Part shown: positions 7,803 through 15,716 of the stretch, one piece after another | How the letters are laid out: each line of letters begins with the position of its first letter | Position numbering within the stretch: the stretch's first letter is position 1 | Assembly (NCBI GenBank): GCA_046704565.1 | Contig: JBJKRP010000046.1 | Span: forward strand, 1 to 30,969 | From: FEN-1297 sp046704565 | GTDB taxonomy: Bacteria; Bacteroidota; Ignavibacteria; Ignavibacteriales; Ignavibacteriaceae | Direction: 5' to 3' | DNA length: 30,969 nt | Notes under the pieces: model-generated | The model's database searches: none | What the model saw: the letters and a program-made list of their open reading frames with translations, nothing else | What the model was told of the DNA's origin: nothing | Made by a program: the position numbers and the translations under genes

Positions 7803-8555
7803 CTACTGAAAAATTCCCGATTCCGCAACTCTCCACATCTTTTGACACGGAAACTTGTTCTCATATAAAGCTCTGCCGACAATAACTGAATCGATTTTGT
7901 CCGGCATTAAATTCTGTACGTCCATCAGCTCGTCTTTGTTCCTTATTCCACCTGAAAGGGTAACTTTGGCTCCCGTAATTTCCGCAACTTCCCTGGAATA
8001 AGTAAGGTTTGGTCCGCCTAAAATTCCGTTCCTCATAACATCTGTTACTATAAATCTTTCAATACCGATCTGTCTCATTTTTTTTGCAAACTCTTTGTAA
8101 TTGATACCGGTTTTAACAGTTCTTCCCCTCATAACAAGCTCTTCATCTACAATATCAAGGGCAATAACAATCTTAGCGGGACCGTACTTTTCGAATATTT
8201 TCGTAAACAAATCCGGGTTCTCAATTGCCATCGTATTGACTGCAAGCCTGCTGATGCCCGTATCCATTACAGACTCTACGTCTTCAAGGCTTCTGATTCC
8301 ACCCGTAAACTGAACAGGAATAATTACAGATTGACAAATCTCTCTTATGATAGGCAGGTTGGTAAGCTTATGCTCATGGGCGCCGTCGAAATCTACGACG
8401 TGTAAAAACCTTGCATTTTCTGCCCGCCAGATCCTTGCCATCTCAACCGGATTACTTCCGTATTCCATGCAGCCAAGCTCGGGAATTCCCTGGACGACGC
8501 GCACCGTCTTGCCGTGCTTAATATCTATCGAAGGTATGACTAAAATATATCTCAT
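7803..8555 (-). CDS. HisA-family TIM-barrel protein (ProFAR isomerase-like, altered active site)
   Basis: A 250-residue (beta/alpha)8 barrel of the HisA/HisF family. HisA isomerises ProFAR to PRFAR in histidine synthesis. Typical elements: VIPSIDIKHGK with base D11, HVVDFDGA, the phosphate loop TGGIRS (84-89), ALDI (D134), SGGIRNKDEL (201-210) and VGRALYENKF. Two expected catalytic-loop residues differ: the RDG aspartate is Asn (R-N-G, N176), and the loop tryptophan after Gly144 is Arg145. From memory Salmonella HisA uses Asp176 and Trp145 at these places. No other his gene is present. So a standard HisA role is uncertain; a paralogue with another substrate is possible. ATG 8555 (AGGA just upstream) is preferred over the TTG frame from 8576. 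First gene of the minus-strand unit. Confidence 0.8.
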   Translation of the reverse strand: MRYILVIPSIDIKHGKTVRVVQGIPELGCMEYGSNPVEMARIWRAENARFLHVVDFDGAHEHKLTNLPIIREICQSVIIPVQFTGGIRSLEDVESVMDTGISRLAVNTMAIENPDLFTKIFEKYGPAKIVIALDIVDEELVMRGRTVKTGINYKEFAKKMRQIGIERFIVTDVMRNGILGGPNLTYSREVAEITGAKVTLSGGIRNKDELMDVQNLMPDKIDSVIVGRALYENKFPCQKMWRVAESGIFQ

Positions 8556-8563
8556 TTTTTCCT

Positions 8564-8598
8564 GCAAATAATACAAACGAACCGCAAATAATCAAACG
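8564..8598. repeat. Near-tandem 15-16 bp direct repeat upstream of the HisA-like gene
   Basis: GCAAATAATACAAACG (8564-8579) and GCAAATAATCAAACG (8584-8598) differ by one inserted base and start 20 bases apart, so they fall on the same face of the helix. They lie between the HisA-like start (8555, minus) and the M3 peptidase start (8666, plus). On the minus strand each reads CGTTTG..ATTATTTGC. This may be a two-site operator or part of the minus-strand promoter. Confidence 0.5.
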
Positions 8599-8665
8599 TA
8601 ATTTACAATTTATTTTAATATTTTGTGTTATTGAAAATATTTAATTGTTAAAAAAGGAATTACTA

Positions 8666-10813
8666 ATGAATCCAAAACTTTTCAGAATTTTTTGCTTTAT
8701 TGTTTTCTGCAGCCTTGTATCTGTTCTAACAACTTATGCAGGTACAAAGTTATTACAGGATTCAACCGGAAGCAACAGCATTAATCCTTTCTTTAAACCG
8801 AGCACGCTGCCTTTTCAGGCACCGCCTTTTAATAAAATTAAGGATAGCGACTACCAGCCTGCCTTTGAGGAAGGAATGAAACAGCAAATTGCCGAGATAA
8901 GCAAGATAGCCGATAATCCGAATCCGCCTACCTTTAAAAATACTTTGGTAGCTCTTGAAAAAAGCGGTCAATTGCTTACCCGCATTCAGCTTGCCTTTAA
9001 TGCAGTCACCAGCGCTAATACCGATTCTACGCTGCAGAACGTACAGCAGAATATCGCGCCTAAGCTGGCAGCACACAACGATGCTATTTTTCTTAATTCT
9101 AAACTTTTTGAAAGAGTAAGAAAGATTTATGAGGAAAGAAACAAACTTGCATTAGACCACGAGTCATTAAAACTTGTTTCATATTATTACGAACAATTTG
9201 TCCATGCCGGCGCAAATCTTTCGGCTGAAAAGAAATCCGAGTTGAAAAAATTAAACCAGGAAGAAGCCTCGCTGATTGCTCAGTTCGATAATAAGCTTTT
9301 AGCAGGAACAAAAGCCGGCGCCTTGATTGTAGATGACAAATCAAAATTAGCCGGACTTACCTCTGCGCAGATTGATGCCGCTAAACAAGCTGCGGAAGCA
9401 CGCGGGCTTTCCGGTAAATGGTTGCTCTCGCTTCAGAATACTACCCAGCAGCCTGACTTAACTTATCTGGAAGATAGAGAAACCCGTCATCAATTATTTG
9501 AAAATTCATGGAACCGCTGCGAGCGGAATGACGCTAATGATACCCGCTCCGTCATCGAGCGGATTGCTAAAATACGTGCTGAGAAAGCCGCCTTGTTGGG
9601 CTATCCAAACTATGCTGCCTGGACCCTTGTGAATCAAATGGCAAAGACTCCGCGGACTGTTGAAAAGTTTCTAAGCGGGCTTGTTCACCCAACTGTTAAC
9701 AGCGAGAAGAAAGAAGCCGCCGAACTGCAGACACTCATCGATAAATCAGGAAAAGATTTTAAGCTTGAGCCCTGGGATTGGAGCTATTATGCAGAGAAGC
9801 TTCGCAAGGCTAAGTATAATTTGGACGATTCGGAAATTAAACCGTACTTTGTACTTAATAATGTTCTTGAGAAAGGAATCTTTTATGAAGCTCACGAGCT
9901 TTACGGACTAACATTTAAAGAGCTCCATAATATTCCGGTATATCAGAAAGATGTCCGCGTATTCGAAGTATATGATAAGGACGGCTCGCCGCTTGCGCTT
10001 TTCTATGCCGATTATTTTAAGCGCGATAATAAATCCGGCGGCGCATGGATGGACAACATGGTAATTCAATCCAAACTGCTTGGAACTAAGCCGGTTGTCT
10101 ATAATGTCTGCAACTTTACAAAGCCTGCACCCGGTCAGCCGGCGCTGTTAAGCTATGATGATGTTACTACGATGTTCCATGAATTCGGTCATGCATTGCA
10201 CGGTATGTTTGCGGATGAGGAATACCCTAGTCTTTCCGGTACAAATGTTCCCCGTGACTTTGTTGAATTCCCATCACAGTTTAATGAGCACTGGGCGCTC
10301 TATCCGAAAGTGCTTGAACACTACGCCTTAAATTATAAAACCGGCAAACCGATGCCTCAGAGCTTGGTCGAAAAAATTAAGAAAGCTAAAGTCTTCAATG
10401 AAGGATATGATTTTACCGAATTGTTAGAAGCTGCCGATCTGGACATGGCATGGCATACTTTGCCTGCGAGCGCGCCGCAGCAGAACTCGGATAAATTTGA
10501 AATAGAAAGTTTAAAGAAAGACGATCTATATATTCCGCAGGTCCCGCCTCGCTACCGCTCAAGTTATTTTATGCATATCTGGGGAAACGGATATGCTGCA
10601 GGATATTATGCTTATCTTTGGACTGAAATGCTTGACGATGACGCTTTCCAGTGGTTTTTAAATCATGGCGGATTAACACGTGCAAACGGAGAGCGGTTCC
10701 GCGATATGATTCTTTCACGAGGCGCTACAGAGGATTACAGCAAAATGTTCAGAGATTTTACCGGGCACAATCCGCAGATTGAGCCGATGCTGGAAAACAG
10801 GGGTCTTAAATAA
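8666..10813 (+). CDS. Secreted M3-family metallopeptidase (peptidyl-dipeptidase Dcp-like)
   Basis: A 715-residue zinc peptidase of family M3 (thimet oligopeptidase/Dcp), which cleaves short peptides. The zinc motif HEFGH is at residues 505-509, and a glutamate in F-V-E-F-P-S-Q (E534) lies 29 residues on, the spacing known for thimet oligopeptidase. A Y-RSSYF region and the terminal GHNPQIEPMLENRGL match the Dcp end. Residues 1-25 form a Sec signal (hydrophobic IFCFIVFCSLVSVL, then Thr-Tyr-Ala-Gly), so it probably acts in the periplasm. ATG 8666 is chosen over TTG 8645 because AGGAA lies six bases upstream of it. It is divergent from the HisA-like gene and followed by a strong hairpin terminator. 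Confidence 0.94.
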   Translation: MNPKLFRIFCFIVFCSLVSVLTTYAGTKLLQDSTGSNSINPFFKPSTLPFQAPPFNKIKDSDYQPAFEEGMKQQIAEISKIADNPNPPTFKNTLVALEKSGQLLTRIQLAFNAVTSANTDSTLQNVQQNIAPKLAAHNDAIFLNSKLFERVRKIYEERNKLALDHESLKLVSYYYEQFVHAGANLSAEKKSELKKLNQEEASLIAQFDNKLLAGTKAGALIVDDKSKLAGLTSAQIDAAKQAAEARGLSGKWLLSLQNTTQQPDLTYLEDRETRHQLFENSWNRCERNDANDTRSVIERIAKIRAEKAALLGYPNYAAWTLVNQMAKTPRTVEKFLSGLVHPTVNSEKKEAAELQTLIDKSGKDFKLEPWDWSYYAEKLRKAKYNLDDSEIKPYFVLNNVLEKGIFYEAHELYGLTFKELHNIPVYQKDVRVFEVYDKDGSPLALFYADYFKRDNKSGGAWMDNMVIQSKLLGTKPVVYNVCNFTKPAPGQPALLSYDDVTTMFHEFGHALHGMFADEEYPSLSGTNVPRDFVEFPSQFNEHWALYPKVLEHYALNYKTGKPMPQSLVEKIKKAKVFNEGYDFTELLEAADLDMAWHTLPASAPQQNSDKFEIESLKKDDLYIPQVPPRYRSSYFMHIWGNGYAAGYYAYLWTEMLDDDAFQWFLNHGGLTRANGERFRDMILSRGATEDYSKMFRDFTGHNPQIEPMLENRGLK

Positions 10814-10827
10814 TAAGTAAATTGGAG

Positions 10828-10865
10828 TGTACAATAAAAAGAGCGCCGGCTTTTTTTATTGTACA
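10828..10865 (+). terminator. Hairpin terminator after the M3 peptidase gene
   Basis: TGTACAATAAAAA (10828-10840) pairs perfectly with TTTTTATTGTACA (10853-10865). The stem continues inward with GAGC/GCTT around a GCCG loop. An A-tract, a GC core and a seven-T tract (10851-10857) give a classic intrinsic terminator that could work in both directions. Confidence 0.8.
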
Positions 10866-10981
10866 GTCCGAAATAAAATTTCAAAATAAAAACAGCAAAA
10901 CAGCGTTCTGTTAAATGGCACTTGGTTTGCCGGAAAGAAATCAAAAATATTTATCTTAATTAACTACTTTGTGAAAAAAGG

Positions 10982-11617
10982 ATGAAGAAAATATTATTGT
11001 TTCTATTGGTTTTACCTGCGGCAATTTTTGCACAGGATAGCTTCGGAAGTATAAAGCTTGGTGTATTTAATCCATCAGCAACGGATGCCGGCTTTATTAT
11101 AGGATACGAAGGCGGCTGGGAGTTCGACAGGAATATGAAGGTCGGCTGGGACGTTGATTGGTTCCATAAAAGTTATGTGGATCAAAACCTCGTAACCCAG
11201 TTTAACAGCTTTTACGGAGTTAACAGCTCGCTAAACGAATTAAGAGCGTCAACCAATCTTCATGCAATTCCAATAATGGCTTCAGCAACAATCAGCTTTC
11301 CTGCATCATACAGGACTAACGTTTATTTCAACGGTGCTGTTGGTACGGAAATGCTTTTGATCTTTTATCATGATTACAATAATCCTGATAACAGTGAGTT
11401 CCGCGGCGCATTTGATTTTACCTGGCAGCTTGGTGCAGGCGTTGCCTACGAGCTTGGACCGCGTTCCGATTTAATCCTGGAAGCTGCCTATCATTATTCT
11501 CAGCCAAGCTGGAATTATAACGCAACTGATCCGAGAACCGGAAGGAATCAAACTTTTCAGCAGGTTTTTGATATGAGCGGACTGATGCTGAGAACGGGAT
11601 TCAGATTTTACTTTTAG
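10982..11617 (+). CDS. Outer-membrane beta-barrel protein (small, OprF/porin-family-like)
   Basis: A 211-residue exported protein of unknown function. The signal peptide is KKILLFLLVLPAAIFA with cleavage before Gln-Asp. The mature part alternates polar and hydrophobic residues with many aromatic and Gly residues and ends in a strand finishing LRTGFRFYF, whose C-terminal Phe is the usual recognition end of a Gram-negative outer-membrane barrel. The length fits about eight strands. AAAAGG lies directly before the ATG. The gene stands alone between two terminators, so it is probably its own transcription unit. Confidence 0.75.
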   Translation: MKKILLFLLVLPAAIFAQDSFGSIKLGVFNPSATDAGFIIGYEGGWEFDRNMKVGWDVDWFHKSYVDQNLVTQFNSFYGVNSSLNELRASTNLHAIPIMASATISFPASYRTNVYFNGAVGTEMLLIFYHDYNNPDNSEFRGAFDFTWQLGAGVAYELGPRSDLILEAAYHYSQPSWNYNATDPRTGRNQTFQQVFDMSGLMLRTGFRFYF

Positions 11618-11653
11618 CTTGCAAAAGGCTATATCAAAAATTAAATTCTTCAT

Positions 11654-11705
11654 CTTAATCTTGCTCGCAGCCGGATTGAAGCCGGGCAGGATTAAGAATC
11701 TTTTT
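11654..11705 (+). terminator. Intrinsic terminator after the barrel gene
   Basis: CTTAATCTTGCTC (11654-11666) pairs with GGGCAGGATTAAG (11684-11696) over 13 bp with two G-U pairs; part of the 17-base interior may pair further. TTTTT follows at 11701-11705. Position, 37 bases after the stop, fits a terminator for the plus-strand barrel gene. Confidence 0.7.
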
Positions 11706-11726
11706 ATCAAATAAATAAAACATTCC

Positions 11727-11734
11727 GGAAGGAG
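11727..11734 (+). promoter_or_regulatory. Strong ribosome binding site deciding the patatin start
   Basis: GGAAGGAG at 11727-11734 leaves no spacer before the TTG at 11735 but a normal six-base spacer before the in-frame TTG at 11741, which is therefore the likely start. Confidence 0.7.
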
Positions 11735-11740
11735 TTGCAG

Positions 11741-12670
11741 TTGTCAAAGTATAAAATTCTTTCTTTAGACGGCGGCGGAATCAGAGGGATAATCACTTCG
11801 GTTATCCTGCAAAGATTAAGCGAAACTCCGGGACTTTCTAATTTTTTAAATGAAGTAGATTTGATTGCCGGAACTTCTACCGGCGGGTTGCTTGCTCTTA
11901 GCCTTGCAAATGGATTAAGTCCAGCCTACATGAAAGAAATTTATGAAAAAGAAGGAAAGTTTATCTTTCACAATACTATCTTCGATGACATACTTGATTT
12001 AGACAGATTGATTGGCGCAGGCTACAAAAATGAAAATCTGAAGAAAGTTCTTCAAAAAACTTTCGGGGAATTGACCTTAGACCAGTTGAAGAGGCACGTC
12101 TTAATTACGGCTTTCGACCTTGACAATCAATCTAAAGAGCTAAGCAAACGCACCTGGAAACCAAAAATTTTCCACAACATGGAAGGCGAGGGGAGCGACG
12201 GGAAAGAATTGGTTTATAACGTCGGGCTTTACACCAGTGCAGCGCCGACTTATTTCCCGACTTGCGAAGGATATGTTGACGGCGGCGTCTTTGCAAATAA
12301 TCCAAGCATGTGTGCGCTTGCCCAATCGCAGGACTTAAGATACTTAGAGTCACCAAAGTTGTCCGATGTAGTCCTTCTTTCACTTGGAACGGGTACTTCG
12401 CTAACGTTTATTAAAGGGCAGACTCACGATTGGGGCTATCTTCAGTGGGCTAAGCCCATTATCGGTTTAATGTTTGACGGAGTTTCCGGTATTGCCGATT
12501 ATGAGTGCAAACAATTCTTAAAAGAAAATTATTTCCGTCTGGCACCGGCTTTTCCTCATGATGTCTCTGTTCCAATGGATGATGCGGACAAAATTCCTTA
12601 CATGATTGATTTCGCAAATAAAGTCGATCTTTCCGGCGTTGTAAACTGGCTTAATCAATACTGGAATTAA
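11741..12670 (+). CDS. Patatin-like phospholipase/acyl hydrolase
   Basis: A 309-residue patatin-family lipid acyl hydrolase. The oxyanion-hole motif LDGGGIRG starts at residue 9, the nucleophile elbow GTSTG at 44-48 has Ser46, and the dyad Asp is D180 in VDGGVFANNP. So the Ser-Asp catalytic dyad is complete. There is no signal peptide or membrane segment; it is probably cytoplasmic, and the substrate (phospholipid or another ester) is not evident. The core resembles bacterial CBASS-type and plant-type patatins in length, but no nucleotidyltransferase or other defence gene lies nearby, so a housekeeping lipase is the simpler reading. TTG 11741 is chosen as start from the spacing of the ribosome binding site. 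Confidence 0.92.
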   Translation: MSKYKILSLDGGGIRGIITSVILQRLSETPGLSNFLNEVDLIAGTSTGGLLALSLANGLSPAYMKEIYEKEGKFIFHNTIFDDILDLDRLIGAGYKNENLKKVLQKTFGELTLDQLKRHVLITAFDLDNQSKELSKRTWKPKIFHNMEGEGSDGKELVYNVGLYTSAAPTYFPTCEGYVDGGVFANNPSMCALAQSQDLRYLESPKLSDVVLLSLGTGTSLTFIKGQTHDWGYLQWAKPIIGLMFDGVSGIADYECKQFLKENYFRLAPAFPHDVSVPMDDADKIPYMIDFANKVDLSGVVNWLNQYWN

Positions 12671-12765
12671 ATTCCTCGAAAATCTACAAAATTCTTGACT
12701 TTTCTTTCTATAATCTTCATATTTGAACCGTGAACTAAGTTTTTATTCTAACCGAAAGGAAATGT

Positions 12766-13386
12766 ATGCAGGCAAAAGTCAGAATGGATCGCTTCGAGAA
12801 AACTGTAAGTGTTAACAAATTTTTTCAATTTATTGCAAAAGCAAATGCTCACGACATCTTTTTAATGTTTTCTTTTACTTTGATAACTGCAATTGGAGCG
12901 CAGATAACTATTCCTGTGCAGCCTGTTCCGTTTACACTTCAAACTATGATGGTTGTTTTAGCCGGAGCTTTTCTCGGTGCAAAAAAGGGTGCTTACAGCC
13001 AGGTTATTTATTTACTTTTAGGTTGCTTAGGTTTGCCTGTGTTCGCTCAGATTCCCGACAGCACAATTGGTTTTGCACGTTTGTTTGGTCCGACCGGCGG
13101 ATATTTGCTTGCTTTTCCTATCGGCGCTTTCTTAACCGGTTATTTGGCAAAAAGACCCGCCTTCCAACAGGCAGGATTAAAGAGCTATTTTGGAGTTATT
13201 GTTTCGATGCTCTGCGGAGAATTATTTATATTGTTGTTTGGCTCTATGTATCTTGGAATTGTTTATTTGAAGGATGTTAAAGAAGCTCTTATTGCCGGTG
13301 CTGCCGTATTCTTAATATGGACGGTTGTAAAAGATGTAATTGGCGCCAGCATCTATTTTGGAATCACAAAAAGAAAATCCAGATAA
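12766..13386 (+). CDS. bioY: Biotin transporter S-component BioY
   Basis: A 206-residue inner-membrane protein with about six membrane segments. BioY is the substrate-binding component of the ECF-type biotin importer and can work alone or with an energising module. Family marks are the ITIPVQPVPFTLQT segment (47-60), the following VVLAGAFLGAKKGAYSQ stretch, and LFGPTGGYLLAFPIGAF (106-122). There is an extra soluble N-terminus of about 28 residues before the first membrane helix. AAAGGA lies upstream of the ATG. No bioM/bioN ATPase pair is nearby. The window also encodes a biotin carboxylase and a biotin carrier protein, which would need the vitamin, but 15 kb away. Confidence 0.94.
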   Translation: MQAKVRMDRFEKTVSVNKFFQFIAKANAHDIFLMFSFTLITAIGAQITIPVQPVPFTLQTMMVVLAGAFLGAKKGAYSQVIYLLLGCLGLPVFAQIPDSTIGFARLFGPTGGYLLAFPIGAFLTGYLAKRPAFQQAGLKSYFGVIVSMLCGELFILLFGSMYLGIVYLKDVKEALIAGAAVFLIWTVVKDVIGASIYFGITKRKSR

Positions 13387-13432
13387 ATTAAAATAATGAC
13401 TTTCCCGAACAATAAATTTCCAGAAGAAATAA

Positions 13433-15433
13433 ATGGGAATTAAAAATATCATCTTTATAGTTATCTTTTTCGGTGCGCTGGGCTTTTTTACCTTTAACTG
13501 CCGGAAGTTGTTCAGCTATATGCTTACAGCCAAAAAGAAGGATGATAGATTCGGCAGCCCGGGAAAAAGAATAAAAAAAGTTCTTACTGTAGCGTTTGCA
13601 CAATCAAAGCTATTTAGAGATTTCAAAGCAGGTATTCTTCACTTTTTTATTTTCTGGGGATTTGTACTGTTCCTATTTGCTGTGCTTGAAGCATTTATAC
13701 AGGGATTTTATTCTCCTTTTAGTCTTTCGGTTACCGGTCCGTTTTATTCCGCAGTTACTTTTATTGAGGATATTTTCGGTCTGCTTGTAATACTTTCAGT
13801 GCTTTATGCATTGTTCAGAAGATATGTTCTTCATATAAAGCGGCTTGAGGTTGATAAGCACGGGAAACTTGATGCGACAGTAATTTTAGCTCTTATTCTT
13901 TTAGTATGTGCGGCAATGTTCGGGGAAAATATTACGTCGATTGCGAGCCGCGGATTCGTCTTAACAAAATATGAAGTGCATCCGGTTTCGCTGTTTCTAA
14001 GTCATATTTTTTATCCGGCTGGTCAAGCTAACACTGCCGGTCTTTGGGAATTTTTCTGGTGGATGCATGTTGTTGTTGTGTTAAGCTTCCTGAATTATCT
14101 ACCTTACTCGAAACACCTTCACATTATTACTTCAATTCCGAATACCTACTTTTCAAATCTTGATGAAATTAGAAATACTTTAAAGCCGGTTAATCTTGAA
14201 GATGAATCAATAGAAGTTTATGGAGCAGCAGATTTAGAACAGCTTTCCTGGAAGCAGGTTTTGGACGGTTATACCTGCACGGAATGCGGAAGATGTACGG
14301 ATGCCTGTCCTGCAGCTACAGTTGGTAAAGTTTTATCTCCTAGAAAGATAATCACGGATATTCGAAAAAGAACAATGGATAAAGCTCCGCTGTTGGTTGA
14401 AGGAAAGTCCGATGAGGGAATTTTTTCCAAAACACTTGTCCATGATTACATAACAGATACCGAACTTTGGGACTGTACAACCTGTATGGCATGTGTTCAA
14501 GAATGTCCGGTAATGATTGAACACGTAGATTCAATCGTTGATATGCGCCGTAATCTAGTTCTAACCGAGTCTCAATTCCCTTCAAACTTAAATAATGTTT
14601 TTAAGAGCATAGAAACTAACTTTACCCCTTGGGCGTTTAATGCTGCCGACCGGGCAAATTGGGCAGAAGGAATGGGCATTAAAACCATGGCTGAAGACCA
14701 AAATTGCGATATTCTTTTCTGGGTTGGCTGTGCAGGCTCTTTTGACAACCGCTATAAAAAAGTTACTAAAGCATTTGCATCTCTCATGCAAAAAGCCAAT
14801 ATTAACTTTAGAATTTTAGGGATTGAGGAAAAATGCAACGGGGATACGGCAAGACGCCTTGGCAATGAGTATCTTGCCCAGATGATGATGAAAGAAAATA
14901 TTGAGACCCTGAATAGATACGGTATTAAGAAAATTGTTACGGCTTGCCCTCATTGCTTTCATTCTTTAGGGAACGAATACAAACAGTTTGGCGGAAATTA
15001 TGAAGTTCTTCACCACACTCAATTGATTCAGCAGCTTTTAATCGAAGGCAGAATTCAATTGAAAGATGAACAGGATAAAGTTAAGGCGACGTACCATGAT
15101 TCATGCTACCTCGGCAGATACAACAGAGTTTTTGATTCGCCGAGAGAATCGTTACAAAAAGTCTCCGGTTTAGAATTGACTGAAATGAAAAGGAACAAAA
15201 CCAAAGGCTTTTGCTGCGGCGCCGGCGGCGGAAGGATGTTCCTTGAAGATGAAGAAGGCGGAAGGATAAATATTGAAAGAACCAAAGAAGCATTAGAAAC
15301 TAATTCAGACACAATCACTTCGGCGTGCCCGTTCTGCATGACGATGCTGACGGATGGTGTCAAACATTTCGAAAAGGAAGACCGGGTAAAAGTTAAAGAT
15401 ATTGCAGAGGTCATTTTCGAACATTCTAAATAA
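13433..15433 (+). CDS. Membrane-bound HdrD/GlpC-like iron-sulfur oxidoreductase
   Basis: A 666-residue fusion. Residues 1-235 hold about five membrane helices with histidines (H70, H134, H212, H228, H230) that could ligate heme b as in NarI-type subunits. Next come two 4Fe-4S motifs, C282-C285-C288-C292 and C348-C351-C354-C358, then two CCG domains: C433, C468 (EEKCNGD), C505-C508; and C557, C594-C595 (FCCGAGGGR), C632-C635. This is the layout of HdrDE-like proteins found with electron-transfer flavoprotein and acyl-CoA dehydrogenases, passing electrons to the quinone pool. The partner here is unknown because no etf gene is in the window. The start ATG 13433 has AGAAG upstream. It follows bioY by 46 bases and precedes the Hc1-like gene. 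Confidence 0.9.
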   Translation: MGIKNIIFIVIFFGALGFFTFNCRKLFSYMLTAKKKDDRFGSPGKRIKKVLTVAFAQSKLFRDFKAGILHFFIFWGFVLFLFAVLEAFIQGFYSPFSLSVTGPFYSAVTFIEDIFGLLVILSVLYALFRRYVLHIKRLEVDKHGKLDATVILALILLVCAAMFGENITSIASRGFVLTKYEVHPVSLFLSHIFYPAGQANTAGLWEFFWWMHVVVVLSFLNYLPYSKHLHIITSIPNTYFSNLDEIRNTLKPVNLEDESIEVYGAADLEQLSWKQVLDGYTCTECGRCTDACPAATVGKVLSPRKIITDIRKRTMDKAPLLVEGKSDEGIFSKTLVHDYITDTELWDCTTCMACVQECPVMIEHVDSIVDMRRNLVLTESQFPSNLNNVFKSIETNFTPWAFNAADRANWAEGMGIKTMAEDQNCDILFWVGCAGSFDNRYKKVTKAFASLMQKANINFRILGIEEKCNGDTARRLGNEYLAQMMMKENIETLNRYGIKKIVTACPHCFHSLGNEYKQFGGNYEVLHHTQLIQQLLIEGRIQLKDEQDKVKATYHDSCYLGRYNRVFDSPRESLQKVSGLELTEMKRNKTKGFCCGAGGGRMFLEDEEGGRINIERTKEALETNSDTITSACPFCMTMLTDGVKHFEKEDRVKVKDIAEVIFEHSK

Positions 15434-15466
15434 CTTAATTACTCAATTACATTATAGGAGGTCTAA

Positions 15467-15655
15467 ATGGACAAATATGAGAGCTTAGTTCAATCAGTTA
15501 AAAACTTGGAGACTGATTTTGAAAAGTTCTATGTAAAAGGGCAGGCTGCTGCCGGAACACGCTTGCGCAAGGGCTTAAGCGAGCTGCGGAAGCAAGCTCA
15601 GGAAGTCCGCAAGGATATTCAGGAGGTTAAGGCTCAAAGAAAGGCAGCTAAATAA
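15467..15655 (+). CDS. Histone H1-like protein (Hc1 family)
   Basis: A 62-residue, strongly basic and helical protein: an acidic N-terminal helix (YESLVQSVKNLETDFEKFY), a KGQAAAGTRLRKGL turn and a long Lys/Arg/Gln-rich helix. This matches the small histone H1-like proteins of Bacteroidota and Chlorobiota that resemble the N-terminal region of chlamydial Hc1. They are thought to bind DNA and help compact the nucleoid; this is family knowledge, not shown here. A very strong AGGAGG lies a few bases before the ATG and a hairpin terminator follows the stop, suggesting an abundant short message. Confidence 0.87.
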   Translation: MDKYESLVQSVKNLETDFEKFYVKGQAAAGTRLRKGLSELRKQAQEVRKDIQEVKAQRKAAK

Positions 15656-15680
15656 CCCGCTATTTACTTGGTTACTATTA

Positions 15681-15709
15681 AAGGCTGTCCTTCAAAACAG
15701 GGCAGCCTT
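15681..15709 (+). terminator. Hairpin terminator after the Hc1-like gene
   Basis: AAGGCTGTCC (15681-15690) pairs with GGGCAGCCTT (15700-15709) over 10 bp with one G-U pair and a nine-base loop, followed by ACCTTTT. It ends only seven bases before the next start codon. Confidence 0.75.
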
Positions 15710-15716
15710 ACCTTTT

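Noticed and set aside
7796..7882. 29-residue N-terminal extension of the cyclic-nucleotide-binding protein
   Set aside because: It lies inside the HisA-like gene and the ribosome binding site supports ATG 7795.
11741..12670. Patatin-like lipase as a CBASS-type antiphage effector
   Set aside because: No cyclic-nucleotide synthase or other defence gene is adjacent. The nearest cyclic-nucleotide-binding gene is 4 kb away on the other strand in another unit.
12695..12714. TTGACT followed by TATAAT before bioY, resembling a sigma-70 promoter
   Set aside because: The spacer is only 8 bases, far short of the 16-18 needed, and the phylum generally uses a different consensus.
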